A DNA stretch of 64,000 nt from Cephaloticoccus primus (GCF_001580015.1 NZ_LSZQ01000041.1:62001-126000); one strand, 5' to 3'. Shown: positions 46,320-55,652, numbered from the stretch's first letter. Numbers and translations: made by a program. The notes: generated by a model from the sequence alone, not told the origin.

Positions 46320-47282
46320 GTGAGTACCTATATATATAATAATAAATTCATTTCCTCATATCTGTTTTATACTATACTTTCCCTGTCGACCGTTATTAGC
46401 TGTCACAGCTCCCCTCTCCCCATAAGTGTGAGTTATTTAAATACCGATAGTCAGCTAGCTATTATTGGGAAAGAAGGGATTGTTGACCCTGGGTATAACA
46501 TTAACCTGGGAGAGGTGACCTCAACTGAGGATTTTATTAATGTATTTTCTAACAGAGAGAAAGGTGATGATCATTTTTGGGTTAATGCTATTTTTAGAGA
46601 TCATCCTTCCCATAAGGTTGGACTGCGTTTTGTGAAAAATGGCGGGAGGCCTGTTTTTCTATATTTAGTAGGCAATCAAAGTAATACCTTTACAGGAGAT
46701 GTGATTGTTGAGGGGCAGGCCGTCGTGGACTTTGTGAAAGGCGGAGGAGCGAGAGGGGCTAATGGTAATTTGTTCGCAAGTAACGGGGGGACTATTGGTG
46801 TCGGCCTTAGTAATCAGATTTCCAGTAAGTCCCATATGAATTTAAGAAATAGAGGAAGATTTGTTATTTGGGGCTTAGGCTCTATAACTAGTGATACCGT
46901 ACAAAGTCTTAAGAAACTGACCGTTGATGAAGGGCGAGGTGTTGTTGAGTTTTCACGGTTATATAACCATGATAGAAGATTTCTGTACTTGGATGATTTG
47001 ATGATAGCTGATGGGGCGGGGCTGGATATTCGGGGCTGGGAGGAAGGTTTCAGCTATTTACTTGTGCGCAAGGACAGCAAGCACCTCGCCGATGCACTGA
47101 AGAAAATAACATTCGATGGCTATCTGCCCGGTCGCGTGCACTTGGAGGACTTTAACAAAGACTATTGGCAAATCTCCGGCACTCCCGAGCCCGCTACCTA
47201 TGGGGCGATTTTTGCGGGGGCCGGGGTGGGCCTGATTGTCTGGCGGAGGCGCAGGTGGTGCGGGAGGGCACGGGCTGAGTAG
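46320..47282 (+). CDS. PEP-CTERM surface protein, intact paralogue
   Basis: 320 residues from a GTG at 46320; a TTG at 46299 would add seven. Signal peptide: STYIYNNKFISSYLFYTILS leading to ISCHSS. The body is beta-rich with LVGNQSNTFTGDVIVEG (autotransporter-associated repeat) and ends RFLYLDDLMIADGAG, LLVRKDSKHLADALKKITFD, NKDYWQISGTPEPATYGAIF, then a hydrophobic helix and RRRR: a PEP-CTERM sorting signal. It is likely exported and sorted to the cell surface by an exosortase encoded elsewhere. Distinctly A+T-rich apart from the 3' third. Paralogue of the broken gene at 7630-8710. Function unknown. Confidence 0.8.
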   Translation: MSTYIYNNKFISSYLFYTILSLSTVISCHSSPLPISVSYLNTDSQLAIIGKEGIVDPGYNINLGEVTSTEDFINVFSNREKGDDHFWVNAIFRDHPSHKVGLRFVKNGGRPVFLYLVGNQSNTFTGDVIVEGQAVVDFVKGGGARGANGNLFASNGGTIGVGLSNQISSKSHMNLRNRGRFVIWGLGSITSDTVQSLKKLTVDEGRGVVEFSRLYNHDRRFLYLDDLMIADGAGLDIRGWEEGFSYLLVRKDSKHLADALKKITFDGYLPGRVHLEDFNKDYWQISGTPEPATYGAIFAGAGVGLIVWRRRRWCGRARAE

Positions 47283-47329
47283 CGCCTGTGGGAGTACGCC
47301 GGTGGCCCGATTTTTGTGTGGGGGCAAAA

Positions 47330-47372
47330 AAAAAGAGGCGCGTCCGATTCGGACGCGCCTTTTCCTTTCTTT
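47330..47372. terminator. Bidirectional intrinsic terminator
   Basis: GGCGCGTCC (47337-47345) pairs perfectly with GGACGCGCC (47351-47359), loop GATTC. A run of A precedes it and TTTTCCTTTCTTTT follows, so it can stop both the PEP-CTERM gene (plus) and the permease operon (minus) that converge here. Confidence 0.9.
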
Positions 47373-47429
47373 TGGGCGGGAACGCGCTGGAGGGCACCAG
47401 TGCGCGTGCTTGGCTCGTTTGCTTCTTGC

Positions 47430-48290
47430 TCAGCCCTTGACGGCGCCGCCGGTCAGGCCAGCGATGAATTCGCGCTGGAGCAGCAGGAAGATGCACATGA
47501 CGGGGGCGATTGAGACAATCGTGCCGGCCATGATCAGGCCGTAGTCGGTGCCATAAATTCCCTTAAGACTGTTGAGCGCGACGGAGAGCGGCTGGAGGTC
47601 GGGCGACTGGAGGATGATCTGCGGGCTGATGAAGTTGTTCCAGGTGCCCATGAAGCTGATCATGAGGTAGGCTCCCATCATCGGGCGCACGAGTGGGAGC
47701 ACGAGGCTGAAGAAGATGCGGGCTTCGTTGGCCCCGTCGATGCGGGCGGCTTCGAGGAGTTCGCTGGGGATGCCGTTGAGCATCGCTTGGCGAAAGAGGA
47801 AGACGCCGAAGGCGGGAGTGATCCCGGGGAGGATGAGGCCGGTGTAGGTGTTGAGCAGGCCGAGCTGGTAGAGGAGCTGGAAGCCGGGGGCGAGGAGCAG
47901 CGGCCCGGGGATGATGAGCGCCACGAGGACGACCATGGTCACAAACTCGCGCCCCTTGAAGTGGAGCTTCGAGAGCGCGTAGCCGCCCATCGAGCAGAAC
48001 AGGACGGTGAGGCTGGAGGTGACGGAGGCGAGGAAGAGCGAGTTGAGCATGGCTCGCGAGATCTTCAGCTCGGTGAAGAGCCGCACGAAGTTGTCGATCG
48101 TGATGCGATCCCAGCCGATGCCGAGGAAGCCGTCGCCCGCGGGCAGGAAGAGCGTGGCGGCGTAGTCGAACTTGGTCTTCAGTGCCCCCGCGAGCATGTG
48201 CGCGAAGGGGATCAGGGTGATGATGGCGAAGATGACGAGCAGGACGTAGACCGTCACCTCCGCGATTCGTTTTACTTGGGAAACGCTCAT
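47430..48290 (-). CDS. Sugar ABC transporter permease (MalG/UgpE-like)
   Basis: 286 residues with six helices; first helix VTVYVLLVIFAIITLIPFAH. The ATPase-docking EAA loop is ELLEAARIDGANEARIFFSL followed by VLPLVRPM, as in carbohydrate uptake permeases. With the MalF-like gene 5 bases upstream it forms a pore for mono- or oligosaccharides. No ATPase gene (MalK/MsmK) is near, so a shared ATPase elsewhere is likely, as is known for some sugar importers. The substrate is unknown. Confidence 0.93.
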   Translation of the reverse strand: MSVSQVKRIAEVTVYVLLVIFAIITLIPFAHMLAGALKTKFDYAATLFLPAGDGFLGIGWDRITIDNFVRLFTELKISRAMLNSLFLASVTSSLTVLFCSMGGYALSKLHFKGREFVTMVVLVALIIPGPLLLAPGFQLLYQLGLLNTYTGLILPGITPAFGVFLFRQAMLNGIPSELLEAARIDGANEARIFFSLVLPLVRPMMGAYLMISFMGTWNNFISPQIILQSPDLQPLSVALNSLKGIYGTDYGLIMAGTIVSIAPVMCIFLLLQREFIAGLTGGAVKG

Positions 48291-48295
48291 AAATA

Positions 48296-49171
48296 TCAGT
48301 CCTCCTTGCGCTTGAGAATCAGGCGTTGGATGTAGGCGATGCCCATCAGGATGAGTGCGAGGACCCAGCCGATGGTGCTGGCGTAGCCGAGGTCGCCGGT
48401 CTGGAAGCCGGTTTGGTAAAGGTACATGACGATGGTGAGCCCGCGGTTATCGGGCCCGGCGGAGTCGCCGAGCATGATCCAGCTCAGCTCGAAGAGCTGG
48501 AAGCTGCCGATGATGGACAGCAGCGTGACGAAGCCCGCCACGGGAGTGATCTCGGGCAGCGTGATGTGCCAGAAGCGGTTCCACGGGCCCGCGCCGTCGA
48601 TCTCGGCGGCCTCGAGCAGCTCCTTGGAAACGTTTTGGAGGGCGGCGAGGAAGTAGACCATGTTGAAGCCCGCATACATCCAGGTGGAGGCGATGATGAG
48701 GGCGGTCATGATGTAGTTTTGCGTCCACGCGAAGTCGGGATCCCAGGCGGAGGTGATGTTGTGGAGCATCACGTTGAGCAGGCCGGTGCGCCGCTCAAAG
48801 ATGGGCGCGAAGAGCATCGCGACGAAGGGCAGGCCGACGAGCGAGGGCGCGAAAAAGGTGAGCCGAAACAGGGCGCGGCCTTTGAGCCCGGGGCGGTTGA
48901 GCAGGACGGCGAGGCCGAGGGCGATAGGGAGCTGGAAGACGAGCGTGCCGACGGCGAACTTGATCGTGTTGGCAGTGGCCTTCCAGAAGAGCGGATCGGT
49001 GAGCAGGAACTTGAAGTTGTGCAGGCCGACCCACTGGGAGTGCCCGGGGCCATAGGTCTGCTGCATGGCGAGCACCATCGAGTGAATCAGCGGCCAGACG
49101 GCGAAGAGCCCGAACAGGCCGAGGAAGGGGAACAGAAAAACCCAAGGGGCGTAATTCCAGCGAGTAGTCAT
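48296..49171 (-). CDS. Sugar ABC transporter permease (MalF/UgpA-like)
   Basis: 291 residues, six helices; first WVFLFPFLGLFGLFAVWPLI then VLAMQQTYGPGHSQWVGLHN, typical of UgpA-type permeases. EAA loop: KELLEAAEIDGAGPWNRFWH then ITLPEITP. Five bases separate its stop from the MalG-like gene. The nearest binding-protein gene upstream (stop at 49922) is separated by 750 bases holding element B. Confidence 0.93.
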   Translation of the reverse strand: MTTRWNYAPWVFLFPFLGLFGLFAVWPLIHSMVLAMQQTYGPGHSQWVGLHNFKFLLTDPLFWKATANTIKFAVGTLVFQLPIALGLAVLLNRPGLKGRALFRLTFFAPSLVGLPFVAMLFAPIFERRTGLLNVMLHNITSAWDPDFAWTQNYIMTALIIASTWMYAGFNMVYFLAALQNVSKELLEAAEIDGAGPWNRFWHITLPEITPVAGFVTLLSIIGSFQLFELSWIMLGDSAGPDNRGLTIVMYLYQTGFQTGDLGYASTIGWVLALILMGIAYIQRLILKRKED

Positions 49172-49505
49172 GAGTGGGGGTTCTCTCTCTTAGACGGGGT
49201 TATCCCACCGATCCCTTAACGCCGCAGGGGGGCTTGCGCGACGAGTCGTGGGGCGGCGTCTCGCGCTGCGTTATCCGGGGCAATAAATGCAGAGCGACCA
49301 GTGGGGCGGTGGGCTGACATAAATTAAACTAAGCGGGGGTAGGGTGGGGTAGGAGCAGCAGGCTTGGGGAGCGCTGCGAACGTGGCAACTTGTAGTTGAC
49401 CAGTAATATTTCTTAGGGGCCTGAGGGGTAGGCGGTAGAGGATGTGATTGGCACGTTTTGGGGAAGCAAAAAATGCAGCGACGGAGCCGGGGCCTCCCAC
49501 ACTAA
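49172..49505. other. Gap upstream of the permease pair
   Basis: 334 bases between the MalF-like start and element B. It should hold a promoter for the permeases. No credible gene or strong hairpin was seen. Confidence 0.4.
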
Positions 49506-49916
49506 TCCACTGCGCGTGGGGCGGTGGCGTGGCGCCACGTGCCATTGAATTTGCGATTTTGTCCGTGCGCGGTGCGCCCGAACAAAATCGCAAATTTAAC
49601 GGGACATCCCCCAGTCGCGTTGCGACTGGGAATGAGGCCTCAAATGCGGATGGAGCGCATACCCATTTGGGCGAGTTTTTAGGTTAACGGGCAAATGTTT
49701 CTTTGACGCGACGGCCCGGTCTGCGACCGCGACGTCGCGCTCAATAAAGCGGTCGAAGACCGTGCGGCTTGTTCGTCGGGCGGGACGCCCTGACAGCAAG
49801 CCGCACAGCAAATGGCAGGGGGCACTGACGAGCCGCCAACGAGCGGCTCGCAAAATAAAAGGGTCTGCGACCCCGCCCCGCCACCGCCGCCCGCGTAGGG
49901 CCCACGCGCAGGGGGA
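49506..49916. mobile_element. Non-coding element B of the same family
   Basis: Left end TCCACTGCGCGTGGGGCGG (49506-49524) is identical to that of element A; the right end (CCCACGCGCAGGGGGA, to about 49916) is a decayed inverse copy. Internal modules: AATTTGCGATTTTGT hairpin (49548-49596), CCCAGTCG/CGACTGGG hairpin near 49608-49630, and the TGCGGCTTG/CAAGCCGCA hairpin near 49764-49808. The module with GAGCCGCTCGTTGGCGGCTC (present at the left of A) is found here inverted at the right (about 49828-49878), so the family has been internally rearranged. Confidence 0.68.
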
Positions 49917-49921
49917 GGCTC

Positions 49922-51337
49922 TCACTCTTCCAACAGGAGGTTGCGCGACATCAGGCGGGTGAGCTCGGCCTGGCCTTTGGCGAGGAGGCGCAGGGCCTCG
50001 GGCTTTAGCGCTTCGGCATCGTAGATCGCGTGTTGTTCGGCGTAGTCGCGCAGGGCCATCGCGGCGATGCCGATGTATTGCTCCGCGCTCGTGGTGTAGG
50101 GTGAGGAGGTGCGGATCGGGATCTGTGGCGCGTGGTCGATGTACAGCCGCCCCACCGCCTGGCCGCGGAAAAAGGGATCGGGCTCGTCGTAGAACGGCTC
50201 GTCCCAGAGGGGCTTTACGGGCGAGATGATGCAGTTGGTTTTGTAGAGTGATTCGGCGACCTCGGCGGAGGTGTACAGGTGCAGGGCGACTTCCCAGGCC
50301 AGGTCGATCTGGCTGCTGGTTTTGCTGATGCCGATCATGCAGCCTTGGGCGACGCTCACGCGCCGACCGCCGCGCTCCCAGGCGGGCAGCGGCATGACTT
50401 TGAGTTTTCCGCTGAGGCCCGGGTTTTCGATTTTCCACATGCCGAGCAACCAGTCTGGGGCGATCCAACCGATGGCGGCCCCATCGAGCCGCTGGCGGTG
50501 CGCGGAGGCCGAGGCGGTGCCGCCGAGCTCGACCGTGCTGCGGCCCGGGCCGGTGACCCAGGTCGCGAGCGTGGCGAGTACGTGCGCGTTGCGCTCGTTG
50601 GCGAAGATCGGCGCGCCGTGTTCGTCGAAAATCTCCCCGCCGTTTTGGAGCATGAGCATGACGATTTCTGCGGCGCGGATTTCGGAAAATTCGAGCGAAT
50701 AGCGGTCGGGCCGCCCATCGCCATCGTGGTCGGCCATGAGCGGGCGCATCACGCGGAAGTAGTCGTCCCAGGTCTCGATCTCGCGGACGTCGATTCCGGC
50801 GGCCTCGACGATATCGGCACGGTACGCGAGGAGTACCGGGTGCACGTCGTGCGGGATGCCAAAGATGCGGCCGCGCGAGGTGTAGGGGGCGAAGGAGGCT
50901 TCGTTGATTTTTTCGTAAATGCCCTCGGTGTGGAGCCGGTCCGTCATGTCGTAGAAGCCGACCTGGTCGAGCGGGCCGAGAAAGGCTTTGGGCGAGACGA
51001 CGGAGCTGACCTCGAGCAGATCGGCGACGGGCGTGCCGGTAAGGAAGCCGGAGAGCATGCGCCGCTCAAAGGCGCTTTGCTGGATCATCTGCATGTCGAT
51101 GCGCTTCTCGGGGTGCTGGCGGTTCCACTCGGCCACGCTGGGGACGTAGGCGGTGTAGTGGTTTAGCCGCATCGTCCAGAATGGCAGTCCTTCGCGGCGC
51201 TCTTCGGGCAGCAGCGCGACGGCGAGACTCGTCGCAATGGCGATCACGAGGATGAGGGCGCGTCCAGAGGGCAGGCCGGGCAGGAGGCGCGCGGGCCATC
51301 CCTTCCGGCGTGCGGCGTTTGTGTGTGGTGGAGTCAT
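49922..51337 (-). CDS. Membrane-anchored sugar-type substrate-binding protein 1
   Basis: 471 residues from the ATG at 51337 (MTPPHTNAARR). One N-terminal helix, ALILVIAIATSLAVALLP, lacks a lipobox or clear cleavage site, so the protein is probably tethered by it. The body is a family 1 (MalE-like) binding protein: RRMLSGFLTGTPVADLLE, YTSRGRIFGIPHDVHPVLLA, ETWDDYFRVMRPLM, DHDGDGRPDRYSLEF and QGCMIGISKTSSQIDLAWEV. The Asp-rich loop looks like an EF-hand calcium site. Paralogue of the next two genes and of the one at 59578. Likely delivers sugar to the MalFG pair downstream. Confidence 0.85.
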   Translation of the reverse strand: MTPPHTNAARRKGWPARLLPGLPSGRALILVIAIATSLAVALLPEERREGLPFWTMRLNHYTAYVPSVAEWNRQHPEKRIDMQMIQQSAFERRMLSGFLTGTPVADLLEVSSVVSPKAFLGPLDQVGFYDMTDRLHTEGIYEKINEASFAPYTSRGRIFGIPHDVHPVLLAYRADIVEAAGIDVREIETWDDYFRVMRPLMADHDGDGRPDRYSLEFSEIRAAEIVMLMLQNGGEIFDEHGAPIFANERNAHVLATLATWVTGPGRSTVELGGTASASAHRQRLDGAAIGWIAPDWLLGMWKIENPGLSGKLKVMPLPAWERGGRRVSVAQGCMIGISKTSSQIDLAWEVALHLYTSAEVAESLYKTNCIISPVKPLWDEPFYDEPDPFFRGQAVGRLYIDHAPQIPIRTSSPYTTSAEQYIGIAAMALRDYAEQHAIYDAEALKPEALRLLAKGQAELTRLMSRNLLLEE

Positions 51338-51566
51338 CGGGGTTTTCCGGTCGGCTTTACAAAACATCACGTGGGGTGGCGCGGGCGGTTGGCAAAGGCG
51401 GCCCGCTGGGGGCTTTCACTACGGCGGCGGGCGTGCGCTGGGAGTTTTTCGTATCCGCTGGATTCGTGCTGCGACGCGGCGCGTGCGAGGTGAGGTGGCC
51501 GCAGAGGAGGCAACATGCGCGCCGCTGGGGAAGCGCAAGTTGCGCGGGGGGCGCAGGGGGCGCAGC

Positions 51567-53048
51567 TCAGGGCTGCTGGCGCTGCTCGGTGAGAAATACG
51601 TTTCGCGAAATCAGTTTGCGGAGGCCGTCCTGCGCTTCGTTCAGCAGGCGCAGGGCTTCGGTCTGGAGGCGGGGCACGTCGTAGATTCGGTGCTCATCGG
51701 CGTAGTCGCGCAGGGCCATGGCGACGCTGCCGATGTAGTCCTCGGCGACGGGGTTGTAGGGCGAGGAAGGGCGGTGGGGGACGTGCGGCGCTTGCTCAAT
51801 GTAGAGGCGGCCACTGGGCTGGCCACACACGAAGGGATCAGGCTCATCGTAAAAAGGCGCGTCCCAAAGCGCCTTGACGGGCGAGATGATCGAGCTGTCG
51901 CGGTAGGTTTGCTCGGCGACTTCGATAGAGGTGTAGAGGTACTTCATGACCTCCCAGCAGGTCTCGATGTGCGGGCTCTTCTTGTTGATGCCGATCATGG
52001 TGCCGCCGCGCACGGTGGTGCGCCGCCCGCCGGGCTCCCAGGCGGGCAGCGGCATGAGTTTGATCTTTCCGCCGATCTGCGGGTTCTCGACCTTCCAGTA
52101 GCCGAGCATCCAGTCGGGCATGATGACGCCGACGACGAGCCCTGCGAGCCGCTGGCGGTGCGCGCCGAGCCCACTGGTGTTGGCGGTGACGCGCCGCGGG
52201 CCGGTGACCCAGGTCGTGAGCGTGGCCAGCGTGAAGGCGTTGCGCTCGTTGGCAAAGATGGGCCAGTCGTTTTCGTCGAAGAGGACGCCGTCGTTTTGCA
52301 GCAGCAGCATGATGATCTCCGAAGTGTGGTACTCGGAGAACTCCAGCAGGTAGCGGTCGGGGCGCCCGTCGCCGTCGAGGTCCTGGATCAAGGGCTGCAT
52401 CACGCGGAAGTAGTCCTCCCAAGTCTCGATCTGGGAAACGTCGATCCCCGCGGCCTCGACAATGTCGGCGCGATAGCAGAGCAGCGCGGGGTGCACGTCG
52501 TGCGGCAGTCCGTAGATGCGCCCGCGCGAGGTGAAAAACGAAAAGGACGGCTCGTTAAACTGCTCGTAAATCCCCTCGGCGTGGAGCCGCTCGGTGAGGT
52601 CGAGGAAGCCGATCTGCTCGGGCGGGCCGAGGAAGGCGCGCGGGATGACGCTCACGTCGGATTCGAGCAAATCGGCGAGCGGGGTTTCCGATAAAAAGCC
52701 CGAGAGCATCCGCCGCTCAAACGCGCGGGTGTGCAGCAGTGAGGCCGCGACCTGCTTGTCCGGATGGCGTGCATTCCACGCTGCGATTTTGGGCAAGTAG
52801 GCTTCGTAGTGCCGATACGCCGTGAGCCAGAAGGGGATGCCCTCAGCCTTTTTCGTCGGCAGCAGCACAACGAGTGCCGTACTGGCGAGCGCCAGCCCGA
52901 GGATCACGAATATCCCGGGCGACAGGAGTTTGAGACTGGAGAGGCGGCTCCCTCCGTTGCGCGCCGGAGTTAAGGGAGCTGGAGCGTTTGGAGTGCTTGG
53001 GGAATCCTCAGAGTATGAGGCCGCAAAAGGGCTGGGTGAGGTTTTCAC
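51567..53048 (-). CDS. Membrane-anchored sugar-type substrate-binding protein 2
   Basis: 493 residues from a GTG at 53048; an ATG at 53192 would add 48 poorly fitting residues. N-terminal helix GIFVILGLALASTALVVLLP, then the shared body: RRMLSGFLSETPLADLLE, FTSRGRIYGLPHDVHPALLC, ETWEDYFRVMQPLI, DLDGDGRPDRYLLEF, GGTMIGINKKSPHIETCWEV and the C-terminal RKLISRNVFLTEQRQQ. Ser/Pro-rich cytoplasmic leader. Second of the three-gene minus-strand row; 230 bases from protein 1. Confidence 0.83.
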   Translation of the reverse strand: MKTSPSPFAASYSEDSPSTPNAPAPLTPARNGGSRLSSLKLLSPGIFVILGLALASTALVVLLPTKKAEGIPFWLTAYRHYEAYLPKIAAWNARHPDKQVAASLLHTRAFERRMLSGFLSETPLADLLESDVSVIPRAFLGPPEQIGFLDLTERLHAEGIYEQFNEPSFSFFTSRGRIYGLPHDVHPALLCYRADIVEAAGIDVSQIETWEDYFRVMQPLIQDLDGDGRPDRYLLEFSEYHTSEIIMLLLQNDGVLFDENDWPIFANERNAFTLATLTTWVTGPRRVTANTSGLGAHRQRLAGLVVGVIMPDWMLGYWKVENPQIGGKIKLMPLPAWEPGGRRTTVRGGTMIGINKKSPHIETCWEVMKYLYTSIEVAEQTYRDSSIISPVKALWDAPFYDEPDPFVCGQPSGRLYIEQAPHVPHRPSSPYNPVAEDYIGSVAMALRDYADEHRIYDVPRLQTEALRLLNEAQDGLRKLISRNVFLTEQRQQP

Positions 53049-53346
53049 TGTGGGGTAATCGGGGTAAGGAAAGCCCAGCGCTTCGCCCCATTTCCCGCGA
53101 CAGAAAAATGCCCCCAAGTCACTCCGAAAATTTACGCACCTGACTATGCGATAAATACTTACATAAATACCTCTCCACGCTCCTATGCACATCCGCCTCG
53201 TTTTCTGCGCTTTCCCTGCATTGCCGAAGCGCGCGCGACACCAGCTTGCTGAAGCGTATGGGATATTGGCTTGCTGATTTCAGCCTGAGCCGAGCCACGC
53301 AGATTATCCGCTGAAATCAACCCAAGCCGCAGCTTCGAGGCAGCCA

Positions 53347-53472
53347 GGCCCGCTTGACCGGTATATGCTGGGCTACGCACTGGCATTGGGCGCGGGAGTG
53401 GTGACGGGTAACGTGCGCGAGTTTCGGCGTGTGCCCGGACTGTCTGTCGAAGACTGGCAGTCGCGCGACTAG
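53347..53472 (+). pseudogene. Remnant of a vapC toxin gene (3' end)
   Basis: The plus strand reads PGPLDRYMLGYALALGAGV then VTGNVREFRRVPGLSVEDW and stops at 53470-53472. This is the C-terminal third of a VapC PIN toxin (IAAHALALGA..VTNN..EF..VPGL..E.W type). No upstream part is found; the 5' portion is lost. It lies between binding-protein genes 2 and 3. Confidence 0.7.
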
Positions 53473-53499
53473 CCCACTATCGGCCCTGCCAGCGGGCAC

Positions 53500-53665
53500 T
53501 ATGGGCTTTGGCGGCCTGCCGTAGTGACGGGCGAAGGCGGTGCTGAAGCTGGAGAGGATGTCGGTAGCCGATCTTGTAGGCGACGAGTGATGTGGGCAGC
53601 CCTGCGCCCAATAGCTCGCGCGCCTTATGCACGCGGATGCCGGTCAGCATGCGGTGCACTCTGGA
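53500..53665 (-). pseudogene. Remnant of an AraC-family regulator (C-terminal HTH)
   Basis: The minus strand reads RVHRMLTGIRVHKARELLGA and GLPTSLVAYKIGY, then shifts frame near 53560 to DILSSFSTAFARHYGRPPKP. Together they match the C-terminal half of an AraC HTH domain. The 5' end is cut at the stop of binding-protein gene 3 (53680). It may be what is left of the regulator of this sugar locus. Confidence 0.7.
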
Positions 53666-53679
53666 TAACCGCCGTCTAT

Positions 53680-55107
53680 TCAGTTCGCGGCGGTTTCGGT
53701 GAACAGGACGTTGCGAGAGATTTGTTTGTTGAGGGCGGCTTGGGCCTCCGTGAGCAGGCGCAGGGCTTCGGGGGCCAGTGCGTCGGCATCGTAGATGCCG
53801 TGGCGCTCGGCGTAGTCGCGCAGGGCCATCGTCGCGCTGGCGATAAACTGGCTGGCGACGCCCATGTAGGGTGAGGAGGGATCCCGCGGCACGTGCGGGG
53901 CTTGCTCGATGTACATCCGGCCAACGATCTGGCCTCCGCAAAATGGGTCGGGCTCGTCGTAAAACGGCAGCTTCCAGAGCGCCTTCACCGGTGTGAGGAA
54001 CGAGTTTTCCCGAAAGCTTTTTTCGGCGAGCTCGGGCGAGGTGTAGAGGTATTTCGCCATTTCCCAAGCCTCCTCGATGTGTGTGCCGCGTTTGTTGATG
54101 CCGATCATGGTGCCGCCAAGCGTGGTGGTGCGCCGGCCGCCGCGTTCCCAGGCGGGCAGTGGCATGAGTTTGAGTTTTCCGGCGAGTTGCGGGTTTTCGA
54201 CTTTCCAGGTGCCGAGCATCCAGTTGGGCACGGGTGTGCCGATGACGATCCCGTCGAGCCGCTGGCGGTGGCCCGCTGCGGTGAATAGCGGGACGTCGAT
54301 TGCCGTGCGGTTGGGGCCAGTCAGCCAGGTCGTGATCGTGGCGAGTGCGCGAGCATTGCGCATGCTGGCAAAGGCGGGCCGATCATCGTCGTCGAAAATC
54401 AGGCCGTTGTTTTGTAGCAGCAGCGAGACGATCAGGCCGCCGTCTTTTTCGGACAGGGAGATGAGGTAGCGGTCGGGGCGGCCGTCGCCGTTGTGATCGG
54501 CCATGAGCGGGCGCATCACGCGGAAGTAGTCTTCCCAGGTCTCGATCTGCTGGATCTGCGCTTCGGTGATGCCGGCGGCTTCGGCGAGATCGCTGCGGTA
54601 GCCGAGCAGGACGGGGTGGACGCTGCGTGGCAGCCCAAAGATGCGTCCGCGCGAGGTGAAGGGCGCAAAGGACGGCGCGTTGAACTGCTCGTAGAGCCCC
54701 TCCTCGTGGAGCCGGTCGGTGAGGTCGAGGAAACCGACCTGGTCAACGGGGCCGAGGAAGGCTTTCGGCGCGACGCCGGTGTTGAGCTCCAGTAGGTCCG
54801 CGACCGGCGTGCCACTGAGAAAGCCCGAGAGCATCCGCCGCTCAAACGCGCGGTCGGTGATGAGTTGCAGGCCGAAGCGTTTCTCGGGGTGCTTGCGATT
54901 CCACTCGGCGACGACCGGCACGTAGGCGCGGTGGATCTGCGTGGACATGACCCAAAAGGGGATGCCCTCGGGCTCCTTGGCGGGGATCAGCGCGACGACC
55001 GTGCTGCTGATCGCGGCGATGATCAGGATGATGATCGCACCGGGCGAAAAGACGGTGCGTGAGAGCCTTTCGCGAAGGCTTGGTGGCGGCTTGGCTATCG
55101 ACGTCAT
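53680..55107 (-). CDS. Membrane-anchored sugar-type substrate-binding protein 3
   Basis: 475 residues from the ATG at 55107 (MTSIAKPPPSLRERL). Anchor helix AIIILIIAAISSTVVALIP, then RRMLSGFLSGTPVADLLE, FTSRGRIFGLPRSVHPVLLG, ETWEDYFRVMRPLM, DHNGDGRPDRYLISL, GGTMIGINKRGTHIEEAWEM and the C-terminal NKQISRNVLFTETAAN. The same Asp-rich loop and C-terminal motif as the other three. First gene of the row; its promoter should lie in 55108-55300. Confidence 0.84.
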   Translation of the reverse strand: MTSIAKPPPSLRERLSRTVFSPGAIIILIIAAISSTVVALIPAKEPEGIPFWVMSTQIHRAYVPVVAEWNRKHPEKRFGLQLITDRAFERRMLSGFLSGTPVADLLELNTGVAPKAFLGPVDQVGFLDLTDRLHEEGLYEQFNAPSFAPFTSRGRIFGLPRSVHPVLLGYRSDLAEAAGITEAQIQQIETWEDYFRVMRPLMADHNGDGRPDRYLISLSEKDGGLIVSLLLQNNGLIFDDDDRPAFASMRNARALATITTWLTGPNRTAIDVPLFTAAGHRQRLDGIVIGTPVPNWMLGTWKVENPQLAGKLKLMPLPAWERGGRRTTTLGGTMIGINKRGTHIEEAWEMAKYLYTSPELAEKSFRENSFLTPVKALWKLPFYDEPDPFCGGQIVGRMYIEQAPHVPRDPSSPYMGVASQFIASATMALRDYAERHGIYDADALAPEALRLLTEAQAALNKQISRNVLFTETAAN

Positions 55108-55577
55108 GCGTGGGGTAGGGGGTAATGGGATTTCGCAGGCCGCGCCTCCAGAATCGGGGTAGTACAAATCGGGAGGCGGGCGGGCTGGAGGCTTGCTGTA
55201 GCGGTGTTGCTACGAGGGGTCGAGGATGCGCGGGCAGGGGCCTTCTTCACCCAGTTTGTTAGAAAAATGGGTAAATGGGCTCTGAGCGTATTCGCTGCGA
55301 CTGGTGTCCCATATCGGGATTAGGGGAAGCAAGCCCGCCGTAGCGGCTGATAGTGGCCGGTGGCTGGCCGGTTACCCAAGTGGCCTTGACGGCGGTGGAG
55401 CGACTGAATGCGCCGCGCGCCGTTTCCCGGTGGCCGCGTGCCCAACGATGAGGGCGCATTACAAGCGGGCATGTTTGCCAAGGTGCGCGCGCTTTCTTTG
55501 CAATTCGCAAACTTAAGGCCTTGCGCCGTGTGGACTTTTTCTCAGCGTGCGAGCCTTCCTGGTTTTCTTCAGCTAAA
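55108..55577. other. Gap between binding-protein gene 3 and tRNA-Cys
   Basis: 470 bases holding the promoter of the minus-strand row and that of tRNA-Cys. Small frames on both strands (60-110 codons) show no recognisable protein. Nothing else is evident. Confidence 0.4.
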
Positions 55578-55652
55578 GGCGCGGTAGCCAAGTGGTAAGG
55601 CCGAGCTCTGCAAAAGCTCTATGCGCCGGTTCGATTCCGGCCCGCGCCTCCA
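55578..55652 (+). tRNA. tRNA-Cys (GCA), CCA encoded
   Basis: 75 nt: acceptor GGCGCGG/CCGCGCC, D-arm AGCC/GGCC with AAGTGGTAA loop, anticodon stem GAGCT/AGCTC around CTGCAAA (anticodon GCA), T-arm CCGG/CCGG with GTTCGATTC. Discriminator T followed by encoded CCA. Confidence 0.95.

Noticed and set aside
53477-54067. 196-codon minus-strand frame as an AraC-like gene
   Set aside because: Only the last 55 codons resemble AraC; the first part overlaps binding-protein gene 3 in another frame and is not conserved, so only a remnant is reported.
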